Of a stretch of 64,000 nucleotides of DNA, positions 8,233 to 16,699 are shown in pieces (within the stretch, counting starts at the first letter, position 1; each line of letters opens with the position of its first letter). This stretch comes from Myxococcota bacterium (lineage in GTDB: Bacteria > Myxococcota_A > UBA9160 > UBA4427): contig JASMLK010000043.1 of NCBI GenBank assembly GCA_030748735.1, positions 114,127-178,126 on the forward strand. The letters are read 5' to 3'. Made by a program: the position numbers and the translations under genes. Below the pieces are notes generated by a model, which was not told where the DNA came from, did no database searches, and was given only the letters and a program-made list of their open reading frames with translations.

Positions 8233-9060
8233 TCAGTGCGCCAGGTTCAACGCCTTCGGCGGTCGCACCGTGATGTCGGCGATGTTCACCTCGATCGGTT
8301 GTTTCACCACGTAGAGCACGGCGTCGGCGATGTGGGCGGGGTCGCCGAAGCGTTCCTTCACCTGACTCGAAACGGCTTGGAGCACTTCCTCTGGCAGCCG
8401 CTCACCCTTCCCCACTTCGATGTCGAGCCCGGCCATCTTGAGCACACCTGCCTTGAAGCCGGCGTCGAAGTTGCGGGCGAAGTTCGTCGCGATGGCCCCG
8501 GGCATCACGTTGGTGACGCGGATCGTGTCTTCTTCGACTTCGTTGCGAAGCGAGGCCGAGATCACGTTGACGGCGTGTTTGGTCGCGCCATAGACGCCGG
8601 AATCGCCGCGTTGAGACGCGACCGAGGAGATGTTCACGATCTTCCCCTCGGCACCGCAGTCACGCATGGCCTTGACCGCCGCCTGACAACCGACGAGTAC
8701 CGCGAGCACGTTGGTGTCGAACATTTCCCGCCAGTCCTCGGGATCGCCGGCCATGATCGAACCCGGGTATTCCAGCCCCGCGTTGTTGACCATGATGTCG
8801 AGGCGACCCGTTTCACCCACGGCGCTTTCCACCAGCCCACGAACCTGCGCGACGTCGCGCACATCGACAGTGACGATCGACGCCTTGCCGCCCGACGCTT
8901 CGATCTTCTTCTTCGACTCTTCCATCGAGGCCGGCGTGCGACCCGAAAGAAAGACATGCGCCCCCGCCGCGCCGAGTTGTTCGGCGATGGCGCGGCCAAT
9001 TCCGCTGCTGCTTCCAGTGACCACGGCGGTTTGACCGGCGAGGGCTCGTTCGTTGCTCAT
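8233..9060 (-). CDS. Short-chain dehydrogenase/reductase (SDR)
   Basis: A 275-residue classical SDR. The cofactor motif is TGSSSGIGRA (TGxxxGxG, about residues 15-24). NNAG is present, and the catalytic Ser-Tyr-Lys set lies in NISSVASQRG and YGATK. The start at ATG 9060 was chosen because the Rossmann motif begins about 12 residues later and an AGGAGT-like site precedes it. It is divergent from a TetR gene at 9198; the shared spacer holds a perfect inverted repeat (9158-9191), so this SDR is probably a target of that regulator. The substrate is unknown. Confidence 0.88.
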   Translation of the reverse strand: MSNERALAGQTAVVTGSSSGIGRAIAEQLGAAGAHVFLSGRTPASMEESKKKIEASGGKASIVTVDVRDVAQVRGLVESAVGETGRLDIMVNNAGLEYPGSIMAGDPEDWREMFDTNVLAVLVGCQAAVKAMRDCGAEGKIVNISSVASQRGDSGVYGATKHAVNVISASLRNEVEEDTIRVTNVMPGAIATNFARNFDAGFKAGVLKMAGLDIEVGKGERLPEEVLQAVSSQVKERFGDPAHIADAVLYVVKQPIEVNIADITVRPPKALNLAH

Positions 9061-9157
9061 GGGAGACTCCTGTTCCGGGTGCCCTCGTGGTGTCGTGCAT
9101 GTGTCGGCCCAGAGCCGTCGCGACGCAACCAGCGGCACCCCGGTTGGGGGGATGCGT

Positions 9158-9191
9158 CAGATTGACGTTTTGGCTCTATTTTGTCAATCTG
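9158..9191. promoter_or_regulatory. TetR-type operator and face-to-face promoters between SDR and TetR genes
   Basis: CAGATTGAC and GTCAATCTG form a perfect 9-bp inverted repeat with a 16-bp spacer. Each arm contains a TTGAC -35-like element reading into the spacer, with CAATCT about 17 bp further on, so symmetric promoters facing both ways are embedded in the repeat. It lies 7 bp upstream of the TetR start and about 98 bp from the SDR start. This fits autoregulation plus control of the divergent SDR. Confidence 0.6.
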
Positions 9192-9197
9192 AGATAC

Positions 9198-9782
9198 ATG
9201 CCCGGATCGACGGAACCCAGGAAACGAGAAGCGATCCTCGAGGCCGCGTTTCACGCATTCAGCCGCTACGGCTTTCGCAGGACCTCCCTCGAGGACATCG
9301 CCCGTGAAGCGGGCATCTCTCGTGCTTCTATCTACACGTACTTTCAGAACAAAGAAGAGGTCTTCCGCAGCGTCGCGGGTTCGTTGCACGAACAGTCGCT
9401 GGGGAGCGCGGAAGCAGAGCTGAAGCATGCGGGGGATCTCGCGTCCAGAGTCGAAGCGGCACTCTTCGCCCGAATCGGCCCCTTTCAGGAGGTCGTCACC
9501 GGGTCCGCCCACGGCGGCGAGATCTACGACGAGAGCAACCGCCTGTGTGGTGACGTGGCGGCGGCCTCGTCCCGGCGATTCGAAAGGCTGCTCGCGACGG
9601 CACTCCGCGCGGCGGCACGCAACGGCGAAATCGATCTGGCGGCATCGGGGCTTTCTGCTGCGGCGGCGGCCGAACTACTTCGACTCGGCGCGGTAGGTCT
9701 GAAACCGGGTGCGCCAGACGTCGCGACCTTCCGCCGCCGATTGAGGGGCTTCGTTCGCGTCTTCTTTCGCGGACTTCGCTGA
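9198..9782 (+). CDS. TetR/AcrR-family transcriptional regulator
   Basis: A 194-residue regulator. The N-terminal HTH covers about residues 8-55: AILEAAFHAFSRYGFRRTS, LEDIAREAGISRASIYTYF and NKEEVF. The C-terminal ligand domain is Ala-rich and of unknown specificity. The start at ATG 9198 places the HTH at the usual distance. The inverted repeat at 9158-9191 lies immediately upstream. It probably controls itself and the divergent SDR at 8233, and possibly the LLM oxidoreductase that follows 44 bp downstream on the same strand. Confidence 0.88.
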   Translation: MPGSTEPRKREAILEAAFHAFSRYGFRRTSLEDIAREAGISRASIYTYFQNKEEVFRSVAGSLHEQSLGSAEAELKHAGDLASRVEAALFARIGPFQEVVTGSAHGGEIYDESNRLCGDVAAASSRRFERLLATALRAAARNGEIDLAASGLSAAAAAELLRLGAVGLKPGAPDVATFRRRLRGFVRVFFRGLR

Positions 9783-9826
9783 TCGGTCGCGTACCTTGCA
9801 TCACCTGCCATCGACGGGAGAGCGGC

Positions 9827-10696
9827 ATGAAGATCGGCATCATCGGGATCAACATCGGCGCGCAGAACGCTGACCAGATCATTCGCTTCGCACAAAGGGC
9901 GGAAGAGATTGGCCTCGAGTCCATCTGGACCTTCGAGCACGTCATGGTCCCGATCGAGTACGAATCTGCCTACCCCTACACCGCCGACGGCAAGATGGCG
10001 GCCACACCCGAAACCAACATGGTCGACCCCCTCATCACGCTTTCCGCCATTGCGGCCGCGACGACCACGCTCCGACTCGGCACCGGGGTCAACATCCTCC
10101 CGCAGACCAACCCTCTGTCGCTCGCGAAGCAGGCCGCGAGTCTCGACTTCATGTCGAACGGACGCTTCATGTTGGGTGTCGGCATTGGCTGGCTCGCGGA
10201 GGAATTCAAGGCGATGGGCGTTCCGTTCGAACGCCGGGGCGCACGTCACGACGACTACGCCGAGGCGATGCAGAAGGTCTGGTCGGGTGATGTCGTGGAA
10301 CACCAGAGCGACTTCCTCGACTGGAGTGGTTTCAAGAGCTACCCGCTTCCCGTCCAGAAACCGTTCCCGCTCGTGATCGGCGGCTCGAAGGGAAAGATCT
10401 TCGACCGCGTCGCCCGCTTCGGTCGAGGCTGGTATGCCCCGGCCTCGAATCTCGCCTCGCTTCGGGAGATGATGGCGCCACTCGACGAGGCCTGTCGCGA
10501 AGTGGGGCGCGAACGGGCCAGCGTCGAGGTGTCGACGATGTGGGTGCCACAGCTCGAGACCGTCGACGTGGTTCCACAATACGAGGAAGCCGGCGTCGAT
10601 CGGCTCGTTGTACCGCTCGTGGTCGTTGCGGGCGGAGGCGACCCGATCGATGGGCTCGAGCGCTTCGGGGACGAGGTCGTTTCCAAGCTCGTCTAG
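9827..10696 (+). CDS. LLM-class flavin/F420-dependent oxidoreductase
   Basis: A 289-residue luciferase-like monooxygenase-fold (TIM barrel) protein. Hallmarks are GLESIWTFEHV (residues about 30-40), TTTLRLGTGVNILPQ, the substrate-cofactor segment LDFMSNGRFMLGVGIGWLAEEF and PFPLVIGGSKGKIFDRVARFGRGWY. This matches the TIGR03619-type F420-dependent subfamily. Members catalyse hydride transfer or oxygenation with F420 or FMN. An AGCGGC-type weak ribosome site precedes the ATG. The gene is downstream of the TetR at 9198, and the next gene is convergent at 10730. The substrate is unknown. Confidence 0.86.
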   Translation: MKIGIIGINIGAQNADQIIRFAQRAEEIGLESIWTFEHVMVPIEYESAYPYTADGKMAATPETNMVDPLITLSAIAAATTTLRLGTGVNILPQTNPLSLAKQAASLDFMSNGRFMLGVGIGWLAEEFKAMGVPFERRGARHDDYAEAMQKVWSGDVVEHQSDFLDWSGFKSYPLPVQKPFPLVIGGSKGKIFDRVARFGRGWYAPASNLASLREMMAPLDEACREVGRERASVEVSTMWVPQLETVDVVPQYEEAGVDRLVVPLVVVAGGGDPIDGLERFGDEVVSKLV

Positions 10697-10729
10697 GAAC
10701 GTCAGCAACTACCCTGCTGAGAATCAGGC

Positions 10730-12154
10730 CTATCGACCTGCCCCACCCGCAGGCCGCCAGCTTCCGTGGAAGCCAAAGGGAATGCGGTGCGGCATTTGGA
10801 CGATCGCAGCCGGTTCACCCGTGAAGTCCTGGGTGTCGACGACGATCAGATCACTGCGGTTCTCGTCGCGCCGGTAGACGATCGAGAGCACGTGGCCATC
10901 GCCCTCTTCGGCGTCGCGCGATCGGGGGACGAAGCAGGGCTCGCCCGCGCAGTCACCGTTGGGCAACCGGTGCGCCTCGCGTCGCCCCGTCTTCAGGTCG
11001 TAGTGGAAGATGCTGTCGAAGCCCTCGGGCTGCCCCTTCATATTCGGGTAGTCGACGCTGCCCATCGTGAAGATGTGACGGTACGCCTTGCCAGCATGGC
11101 GCGGATCGATGACGCCGAACTCGGCCGGGGCATCGTCGAGATCTTCCTGCTTCAGCCCGCCCTTTTCGAGGTCGAGGGTCCAACGCTTGAGCCTGGGCGG
11201 CTGCGCCCCCGGCCCCTGGTAGAGCGGTGCACCGGGCGTGGTGAAGAGTTCGGCGATCAACTTCGAGCCTTCGACGTGCGCGTTGACCGTATGAAAGCAA
11301 TAGCAGGCCTCGTGATCGAACCAGACCATGTCCTCGGCGGTGCCATCGCGAGGCAGGACTCCGACATGGGTGCCGCGCTCGGGCTCCCATGAAAGGGGAA
11401 GTCCGGTGTCCGCCATCACACCGAAGTCGAAGACCGCCGGAAAGATCGGAAAGACCGCGTAGTCGGCAGACACGATGAAGTCGTGCATCATGCTCGGGAA
11501 CGGGGCTTCGAGTTCGAAGCTCCGCGTGAGTGCGCCGTCGCGACCCACCGCGTGATAGACGAGCCAGGGCTCGAGCGGGCTGTAACCGAAGCCAATCCAT
11601 TCGCCGGTATCGGGGTCGATCTTCGGGTGCGCGGTCATGATGTCGGGATTGCGCCCCCCGAATCGCTCCCGATAGAACGCACCGCCGTAGTCGTGGATGC
11701 CGCGGGTCTCGAGGGTAATCGGGTCCACCTCATAGGGAGGCCCGGCTTCCCAGAGCGAGAGCAGTCGACCCGCGTGCCAGAGCACGTGGGTGTTCGAAGC
11801 GTTCGGGCTATGGCCCTCGGCTCGCGGGTCCGGTGAGGCTTCGGGACCGATGCCCCCGAAGATCCCCGCTTCGTACTTGCGCTGCGCTTCGTATCGCTCG
11901 GTGCGCACCCAGCGATTCAAGTGGCTGCACCGCCCTTCATCGAAGTGAAACGCCTGGATCATGCCGTCGCCGAAGAACCAGTGATAGTTCGCGCCCGGCG
12001 CATACGGAGGGTTCGAACCATTGCGGTAGTAGCTGCCGCGAAGCGTTTCAGGCAGCTCCCCTTTGACGGGAAGATCCGGGTGATCCTCCTCTTCGAGCCA
12101 CGGCGCGAAGTTGCCCTGCAGGTATGGGTTGTTCGTCGAAAAGGGGTCGCTCAC
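10730..12154 (-). CDS. Carotenoid oxygenase (RPE65/CCD/lignostilbene dioxygenase family)
   Basis: About 474 residues of the seven-bladed-propeller carotenoid/stilbene cleavage dioxygenase family. The N-terminus NPYLQGNFAPW, the RGSYYRNGSNP block and YHWFFGDGMIQAFHF are diagnostic. Four iron-ligand histidines can be placed in MTAHPK, MMHDF, WFDHEACY/HTVN and the C-terminal PFGFHGSW. These enzymes cleave a C=C bond of carotenoids, apocarotenoids or stilbenes with O2. I chose GTG 12154 because GGAG lies six bases upstream. An in-frame GTG at 12208 directly after the NnrU stop has no ribosome site. It is cotranscribed with the NnrU-family gene upstream and opposite the P450. Confidence 0.88.
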   Translation of the reverse strand: MSDPFSTNNPYLQGNFAPWLEEEDHPDLPVKGELPETLRGSYYRNGSNPPYAPGANYHWFFGDGMIQAFHFDEGRCSHLNRWVRTERYEAQRKYEAGIFGGIGPEASPDPRAEGHSPNASNTHVLWHAGRLLSLWEAGPPYEVDPITLETRGIHDYGGAFYRERFGGRNPDIMTAHPKIDPDTGEWIGFGYSPLEPWLVYHAVGRDGALTRSFELEAPFPSMMHDFIVSADYAVFPIFPAVFDFGVMADTGLPLSWEPERGTHVGVLPRDGTAEDMVWFDHEACYCFHTVNAHVEGSKLIAELFTTPGAPLYQGPGAQPPRLKRWTLDLEKGGLKQEDLDDAPAEFGVIDPRHAGKAYRHIFTMGSVDYPNMKGQPEGFDSIFHYDLKTGRREAHRLPNGDCAGEPCFVPRSRDAEEGDGHVLSIVYRRDENRSDLIVVDTQDFTGEPAAIVQMPHRIPFGFHGSWRPAGGAGR

Positions 12155-12208
12155 TGTGATCTCCGATTTCGCTGGCGCTGAGGTTCGTGGAGCCTGCGCG
12201 TCTTGCAC

Positions 12209-12892
12209 TCAGAATGCAAATGGAGCGACGTCGAAGAGCGCATCGTGCGACGCCAGGAAGCCAGCCCAAACGACAACGGACGCGACAAGCCGCCACATGC
12301 CCAACTCGCCGAATACGAGTTGGTTGCGTCCGTCACGGATCGCACCAAAGGGAACGTTCGAAGTCACCGCTGCAAAGCGCTCCCACCTGTCGCCGAGTTT
12401 GCGCGCGCGCTTGCGATCGATTGCGCCGGGGCCCGACAAAGCGAGCCCACAAAGCCCGGCGAAGAACACCAGAGAAGCGGCATCGCCATTGGCCGGAATG
12501 TGGACGAACGCCCAGATCGCGATCCCCCACATCGCGGGGTGGCGCGTAACGCGAAGGATGCCTTTGCAGGGATCATCGCTGTCGAGCAGCGCTTCACCGC
12601 CTGCGGCCGTCGGACTTGGCGTCGTGAACCCGAGCACTGCAAGGACGAACCCCACGAAGGTCCCGACCAGCGCGAACAAGGGGGCACCGGGGAGGTCGCC
12701 CCAGAGTTCGATCGAGGGGGCGTCCGAGTAGGCCGAACACATCCAGATCATTCCGACGAGCGACGCGACGGCGAACAAGCCCATGTAGGGAAGTTCGCCG
12801 ATGCGATCGGTGATCGCGTCTCGCAGCTTCGTTCCCGAAACGAAGAGATGAATTCCAACGAAGAAGAGCGTTGCGAGCACGAGTGAAATCAT
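12209..12892 (-). CDS. NnrU-family integral membrane protein
   Basis: A 227-residue protein with about six hydrophobic helices. The segment ILRVTRHPAMWGIAIWAFVHIPANGD is the conserved NnrU / isoprenylcysteine-methyltransferase-like core; similar R-HP motifs occur in 15-cis-zeta-carotene isomerase (Z-ISO), a heme-containing NnrU relative. Position directly upstream of a carotenoid cleavage oxygenase makes a polyene-isomerase role worth considering, but that is inference; NnrU proteins are otherwise linked to nitric-oxide reduction, for which nothing is seen here. It is divergent from the P450, with 114 bp between starts. Confidence 0.8.
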   Translation of the reverse strand: MISLVLATLFFVGIHLFVSGTKLRDAITDRIGELPYMGLFAVASLVGMIWMCSAYSDAPSIELWGDLPGAPLFALVGTFVGFVLAVLGFTTPSPTAAGGEALLDSDDPCKGILRVTRHPAMWGIAIWAFVHIPANGDAASLVFFAGLCGLALSGPGAIDRKRARKLGDRWERFAAVTSNVPFGAIRDGRNQLVFGELGMWRLVASVVVWAGFLASHDALFDVAPFAF

Positions 12893-13006
12893 CTTCAGAC
12901 ACTCCTGAATCTGGATTCGGACACGAATCCGGTTGTGGCCGATACAACGAAATCCTTGCTCCGTTTTCCGGCCGTCGTCATCATACGACTCTCTTGGAGG
13001 GCCACC

Positions 13007-14227
13007 ATGCAGTCAGAGACGGTCGAAGCACTTTCTCCCGAGAGCATCGAGAACCCGTACGATCTATATCGTTTTCTCCATGAAGAGTCGCCCGTTCATT
13101 GGGATGCGAACATCGGGGCGTTCCTCGTCAGTCGCTACGACGACGTGATCGCGATCTTGCGCGACCCGCAGACGTTTTCGTCTTCAGTCGGAGCGATGAC
13201 GCGACCGCCTGCGCCGGAAGCCATCGCGATCATCGCACAAGGGCTTCCACCCGCGAACACGCTGATCACCGCCGATCCGCCTGAACACGGGAAGTATCGA
13301 TCGTTGGTGAGCCGAGCGTTTACGCCACGGCGGGTCGAGAAGATTCGCGACCACATAACCGAGCTAGCTCACCGGTTGGTCGACGACTTCATCGATGCGG
13401 GCGAAGTCGAGCTGGTTCACGAGTTCGCGGCGCCACTTCCGCTGACCATCATTGCGGAGCAACTGGGGGTGCCACATTCGCAGATCGGGGATTTCAAGCG
13501 ATGGTCGGACGCGTTTCTCGAATTCATCGGCGGGCTCGCTTCGGACGAACGCAGCGTCGAGTGCGCAAGAGAGATCATCGAGTGCCAGGAGTACTTCACC
13601 CAGCGGATCGAGGACTATCGCACCGACCCGCAAGACGACATGCTCGGCGTGTTGCTGCGCGCGAAGCTCGCAGACGAACGCCCCCTGAATCCCGCCGAGA
13701 TGACGAGCATCCTGCAACAATTCATGCTGGCCGGAAACGAAACCACGACCTCGTCGATCGCGGCAACTCAGCGTTACCTGATCGAGCAGCCCGACCTGCT
13801 CGAAGAAGTCCGAAACGACCGGAACCTCATCCCCGAGGTGATCGAGGAGATCATTCGTCTCGCATCGCCGGTCCAGAACCAGTTTCGCGTGACCACGCGC
13901 GAAACCGAGATCGCAGGGGTCACCATTCCGCCCGCGACGAAGATCGGCGTCATGCTCGGTGCGGCGAACCGCGATCCGAACAAGTTCCCGGAACCCGACC
14001 GGATCGATCCGCGACGTGACAACGTTCGCGAGCACCTGGCCTTCGGCCACGGCAACCACTACTGCATCGGTGCAGGTCTCGCGCGCCTCGAGTCGACTGT
14101 CGCGCTCGACGTGCTGCTCGACCGCCTTGAGAACCCGCGCTTCGCCGAAGGGAAGAACGACTTCACCCACAACCCGATGTTCATCGCGCGTGGGCTGAAG
14201 AAGCTCTACCTCGAGTTCGACGCCTGA
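13007..14227 (+). CDS. Cytochrome P450
   Basis: A 406-residue soluble bacterial P450. The I-helix oxygen-activation motif is AGNETT (242-247), the K-helix ExxR is E281-R284, and the heme loop FGHGNHYCIG places the thiolate ligand at Cys353. DPPEHGKYRSLVSRAF is the usual C-helix block. The start at ATG 13007 has TTGGAGGG seven bases upstream; upstream in-frame codons look non-coding. Bacterial P450s of this type hydroxylate steroids, terpenes or fatty acids. No ferredoxin or ferredoxin reductase is adjacent, so electrons must come from elsewhere. It is divergent from the NnrU-carotenoid oxygenase pair. Confidence 0.93.
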   Translation: MQSETVEALSPESIENPYDLYRFLHEESPVHWDANIGAFLVSRYDDVIAILRDPQTFSSSVGAMTRPPAPEAIAIIAQGLPPANTLITADPPEHGKYRSLVSRAFTPRRVEKIRDHITELAHRLVDDFIDAGEVELVHEFAAPLPLTIIAEQLGVPHSQIGDFKRWSDAFLEFIGGLASDERSVECAREIIECQEYFTQRIEDYRTDPQDDMLGVLLRAKLADERPLNPAEMTSILQQFMLAGNETTTSSIAATQRYLIEQPDLLEEVRNDRNLIPEVIEEIIRLASPVQNQFRVTTRETEIAGVTIPPATKIGVMLGAANRDPNKFPEPDRIDPRRDNVREHLAFGHGNHYCIGAGLARLESTVALDVLLDRLENPRFAEGKNDFTHNPMFIARGLKKLYLEFDA

Positions 14228-14245
14228 GCGCAGGGCGCACCGGCA

Positions 14246-15094
14246 TCAGGACTCCGGCGGCACGAGCCCCATCTGTTCGGGCAGCGTACCCGGCTGCCGG
14301 CCGTCGACATCGGTGAAGCCATACTCGCGACCGAGTTCGTTCACGATCAGCACCTGCCCGCTCTTCTCCATGCGATCGGGATCGCTCGCGATGGCAACGA
14401 CTGCGCGCCCTGTAAACCGGGGCGACTCCGCGTTCTCGATGCTCGCGGGAAGCTTGCCTTCCTTCTCGCGCTGCAGGATGTGCTCGGTCTTCACCCAACC
14501 CGGGTAGAGCGACACGCAGGTCACGTTGTGATCCCGCAGTTCGAATGCCATGTCCTTGGCCATGCGGTCGACCGCTGCCTTGCCCACGCCATAGGCCAGG
14601 TTGAACGCATAGGCCGCGCCGGCGAACGACGAGATGTTGACGACGAGCCCTTCGCCCTGGTCGATCATGATCGGGACGGCTTCGTGGCTCGCGACGTAGT
14701 GGCCACGGCAACCTACGTGAATCAGCTCGTCCCAGATCTCGATCGGGTAGGTCCAGAACCCACCGCCCTGGAGGATAGGGTCCTTCGGCGCGGTGAAGAC
14801 GTTGTTGACGAGGATATCGATGCGTCCCTGTTCTTCCTTCACGCGCTTGAACAGAGCGATGATCTCTTCGTCCTTCGAGTGGTCGCACTGGATCGCGATT
14901 CCCTCGCCGCCGAGCTTCGTCACTTCTTCTGCGGTGGCGCCGATCGTACCGGGGAATTCCGCGCTGCCTTCGACGACGGTCCGGCCCGTCAGGTACACGG
15001 TTGCACCCGCAGCACCCAGCTCGAGTGCGATCCCCTTGCCGATTCCTCGGCTGGCACCGGTCACCACCGCGATCTTTCCTTCGAGACTCTTCAT
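14246..15094 (-). CDS. SDR family oxidoreductase, DHRS1-like
   Basis: A 282-residue short-chain dehydrogenase. TGASRGIGKG is the cofactor motif. The NNV variant replaces NNAG. The catalytic Ser and Tyr-Lys lie in NISSFAG and YGVGK. The long insertion around ILQGGGFWTYPIEIWDELI and the C-terminal sequence resemble the DHRS1 subgroup of SDRs, members of which reduce prostanoid and steroid carbonyls in animals; substrate transfer to this protein is not justified. It is convergent with the P450 (18-bp gap) and 58 bp downstream of a HAD hydrolase on the same strand. Confidence 0.86.
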   Translation of the reverse strand: MKSLEGKIAVVTGASRGIGKGIALELGAAGATVYLTGRTVVEGSAEFPGTIGATAEEVTKLGGEGIAIQCDHSKDEEIIALFKRVKEEQGRIDILVNNVFTAPKDPILQGGGFWTYPIEIWDELIHVGCRGHYVASHEAVPIMIDQGEGLVVNISSFAGAAYAFNLAYGVGKAAVDRMAKDMAFELRDHNVTCVSLYPGWVKTEHILQREKEGKLPASIENAESPRFTGRAVVAIASDPDRMEKSGQVLIVNELGREYGFTDVDGRQPGTLPEQMGLVPPES

Positions 15095-15152
15095 TTCGCC
15101 TTCCGTCCTTTGCTTCGTTGCGTTGATCGGTGGTTCGGCACCTGGCGCACAC

Positions 15153-15881
15153 TCAGGGTGCCAGCAGATCCACCAACACGGAGAGTTTGCCGATCGTGTG
15201 ATCGGGCTCGGCCTCGAAGGTTTCGTCGTCGTAGTGACTGACGCCGCCTTCTTCGGAAATCATCACCGACCGGATGCCAACCCGGCGAGAGCCCTGAACG
15301 TCGTGCACGCGCGAATCTCCCACGAAGAGCACCTCCTCGGGTGCGCGTTCCATCGTGACCAACGCATGCTCGAAGATCCTGCGGTCCGGTTTGCACGATC
15401 GTGCCGACTCGGAACTGATCCAGTGATCGAAGTGACGGTCGAGTTCCAGGTTCTTCATCATGGGTTCGAGGTAGTCGTTGTCGATGTTCGAAACCACACA
15501 CAGCGCGAAGTCGCGCGAGCGCAGGTGCTCGAGCGTGTCGAGGCAGTCTCGTCGCAAGCGAATCCGAGTGACCATCGCCTCGCGCTGCGCCTGGTAGAAC
15601 CACTCGTTGAAGTCCGATGAAGGTTCCCGATCCAGCATGGTCTGCATGTGGTCGCTGGTTTCGTAAAAGAGGTCTCGATGCAGGTAGAAGGGGCGATCGA
15701 CGTACCGCTTGTTGACGGCCTGCGTTGCGTCGACGTACTGACGGCCGATGCTCGCGATGCCTCCCGAAAGCCCGAGCCGCCCTGCCGCGTCTTCGAGGAC
15801 GGGCATGCTGACCTTCGGTATGCCGCGATTGCTGAAGAGCGTGCCCCCCAGATCGAAGAAGATTGCGCGGATGTCCTTCAT
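15153..15881 (-). CDS. HAD-superfamily hydrolase, motif I lacking the second Asp
   Basis: A 242-residue HAD (IA-type) protein with a helical cap. Motif I is IFFDLGGTLF (nucleophile Asp10); the +2 position, Asp in phosphatases, is Gly. Motif II is VVSNID, the Lys of motif III is in SCKPDRRIFE, and motif IV is VLFVGDS. The missing +2 Asp argues against an ordinary phosphatase. Its closest relative here is the paralog at 23328-24065, which shares FFDLGGTLFSN, WFYEAQREAM, HWISSE and the VFVGDSR/HD region. It is divergent from exosortase H, as its paralog neighbours the exosortase substrate. Confidence 0.84.
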   Translation of the reverse strand: MKDIRAIFFDLGGTLFSNRGIPKVSMPVLEDAAGRLGLSGGIASIGRQYVDATQAVNKRYVDRPFYLHRDLFYETSDHMQTMLDREPSSDFNEWFYQAQREAMVTRIRLRRDCLDTLEHLRSRDFALCVVSNIDNDYLEPMMKNLELDRHFDHWISSESARSCKPDRRIFEHALVTMERAPEEVLFVGDSRVHDVQGSRRVGIRSVMISEEGGVSHYDDETFEAEPDHTIGKLSVLVDLLAP

Positions 15882-16096
15882 GGCGTAACGCCGAGCCTAG
15901 CTACCGGCCTGTTGCACCGCCAAGAGGTCGACGCGCGAACGCGAACGAGCGGCGCTCGTCGGAAGTCTCGCAGCGCCGATCTGCCGTCGCGTTGCACGCG
16001 TCGCTTCGGGATGGATACAACGGGAAGCGAAATCATGAGTTGTCCGTCCGAGCGTCGGATAGCTCCACCTTCTGTGCCTGATACACTCGCTGCGTG

Positions 16097-16699
16097 ATGC
16101 CGGAATCGGATCGAAACGCGGGCGGCCCCGCAGCCGCCGCCAACAACGATGCCGCGACGGAAGGGAACGCCGCAGCAACAGGCCCGGGCGCGGGTTCGAG
16201 TCGTGTACTCGTGAAGATGATCGCGGTCTTTCTGCTGATCTTCGGCTCGTTCTATCTCTGGGGCACGACGGAATCGTATCAGGAGCACGTCTTCGCCCCC
16301 TACCTCGTGATCAACGCGGACCTTTCGGGCGACATCCTCAATGCCCTTGGGCAGAAGGTCATCGTCGACGGGCCGCACATCAGCTCGAGCCGCTTCAACG
16401 TGACGATCGCCCGCGGCTGCGACGGCCTCCCTCCGATGGCCTTGTTCCTCGCGGCACTGGGCGCGTTTCCCGCGCCGGTCTTGCTGAAGCTACCCGCGCT
16501 ATTGATCTGCCTACCCATACTCGCGGCCTTCAATCTCGTGAGGATCGTGAGCCTCTTTCTGGTGGGCGTCTACTACCCGGACTACTTCCACGTGATGCAC
16601 GTCGACGTATGGCAGGCGCTCTACATCCTGTTCGGCGTGGTGCTGTTCTGCCTGTGGCTCTGGTGGGCGTCCGGTCGGTCCGCACGTGTTCCGACCTAG
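16097..16699 (+). CDS. xrtH: Exosortase H (IPTL-CTERM-type sorting transpeptidase)
   Basis: A 200-residue multi-pass inner-membrane cysteine protease/transpeptidase of the exosortase/archaeosortase family. After a variable N-terminus (1-36) come hydrophobic helices. The catalytic residues can be placed as Cys108 (ARGCDGLPP), Arg149 (FNLVRIVSLF) and His168 or His165 (FHVMHVDVW). The short length and the partner membrane protein overlapping its 3' end fit XrtH, which processes proteins ending in IPTLxxWG-CTERM. A protein with such a tail is encoded at 24211-25047. I chose ATG 16097; the GTG at 16094 is immediately in front and equally possible. Confidence 0.85.
   Translation: MPESDRNAGGPAAAANNDAATEGNAAATGPGAGSSRVLVKMIAVFLLIFGSFYLWGTTESYQEHVFAPYLVINADLSGDILNALGQKVIVDGPHISSSRFNVTIARGCDGLPPMALFLAALGAFPAPVLLKLPALLICLPILAAFNLVRIVSLFLVGVYYPDYFHVMHVDVWQALYILFGVVLFCLWLWWASGRSARVPT

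Noticed and set aside
12209..12892. NnrU protein as part of denitrification
   Set aside because: No nitrite or nitric-oxide reductase gene is nearby; the neighbours are a carotenoid oxygenase and a P450.
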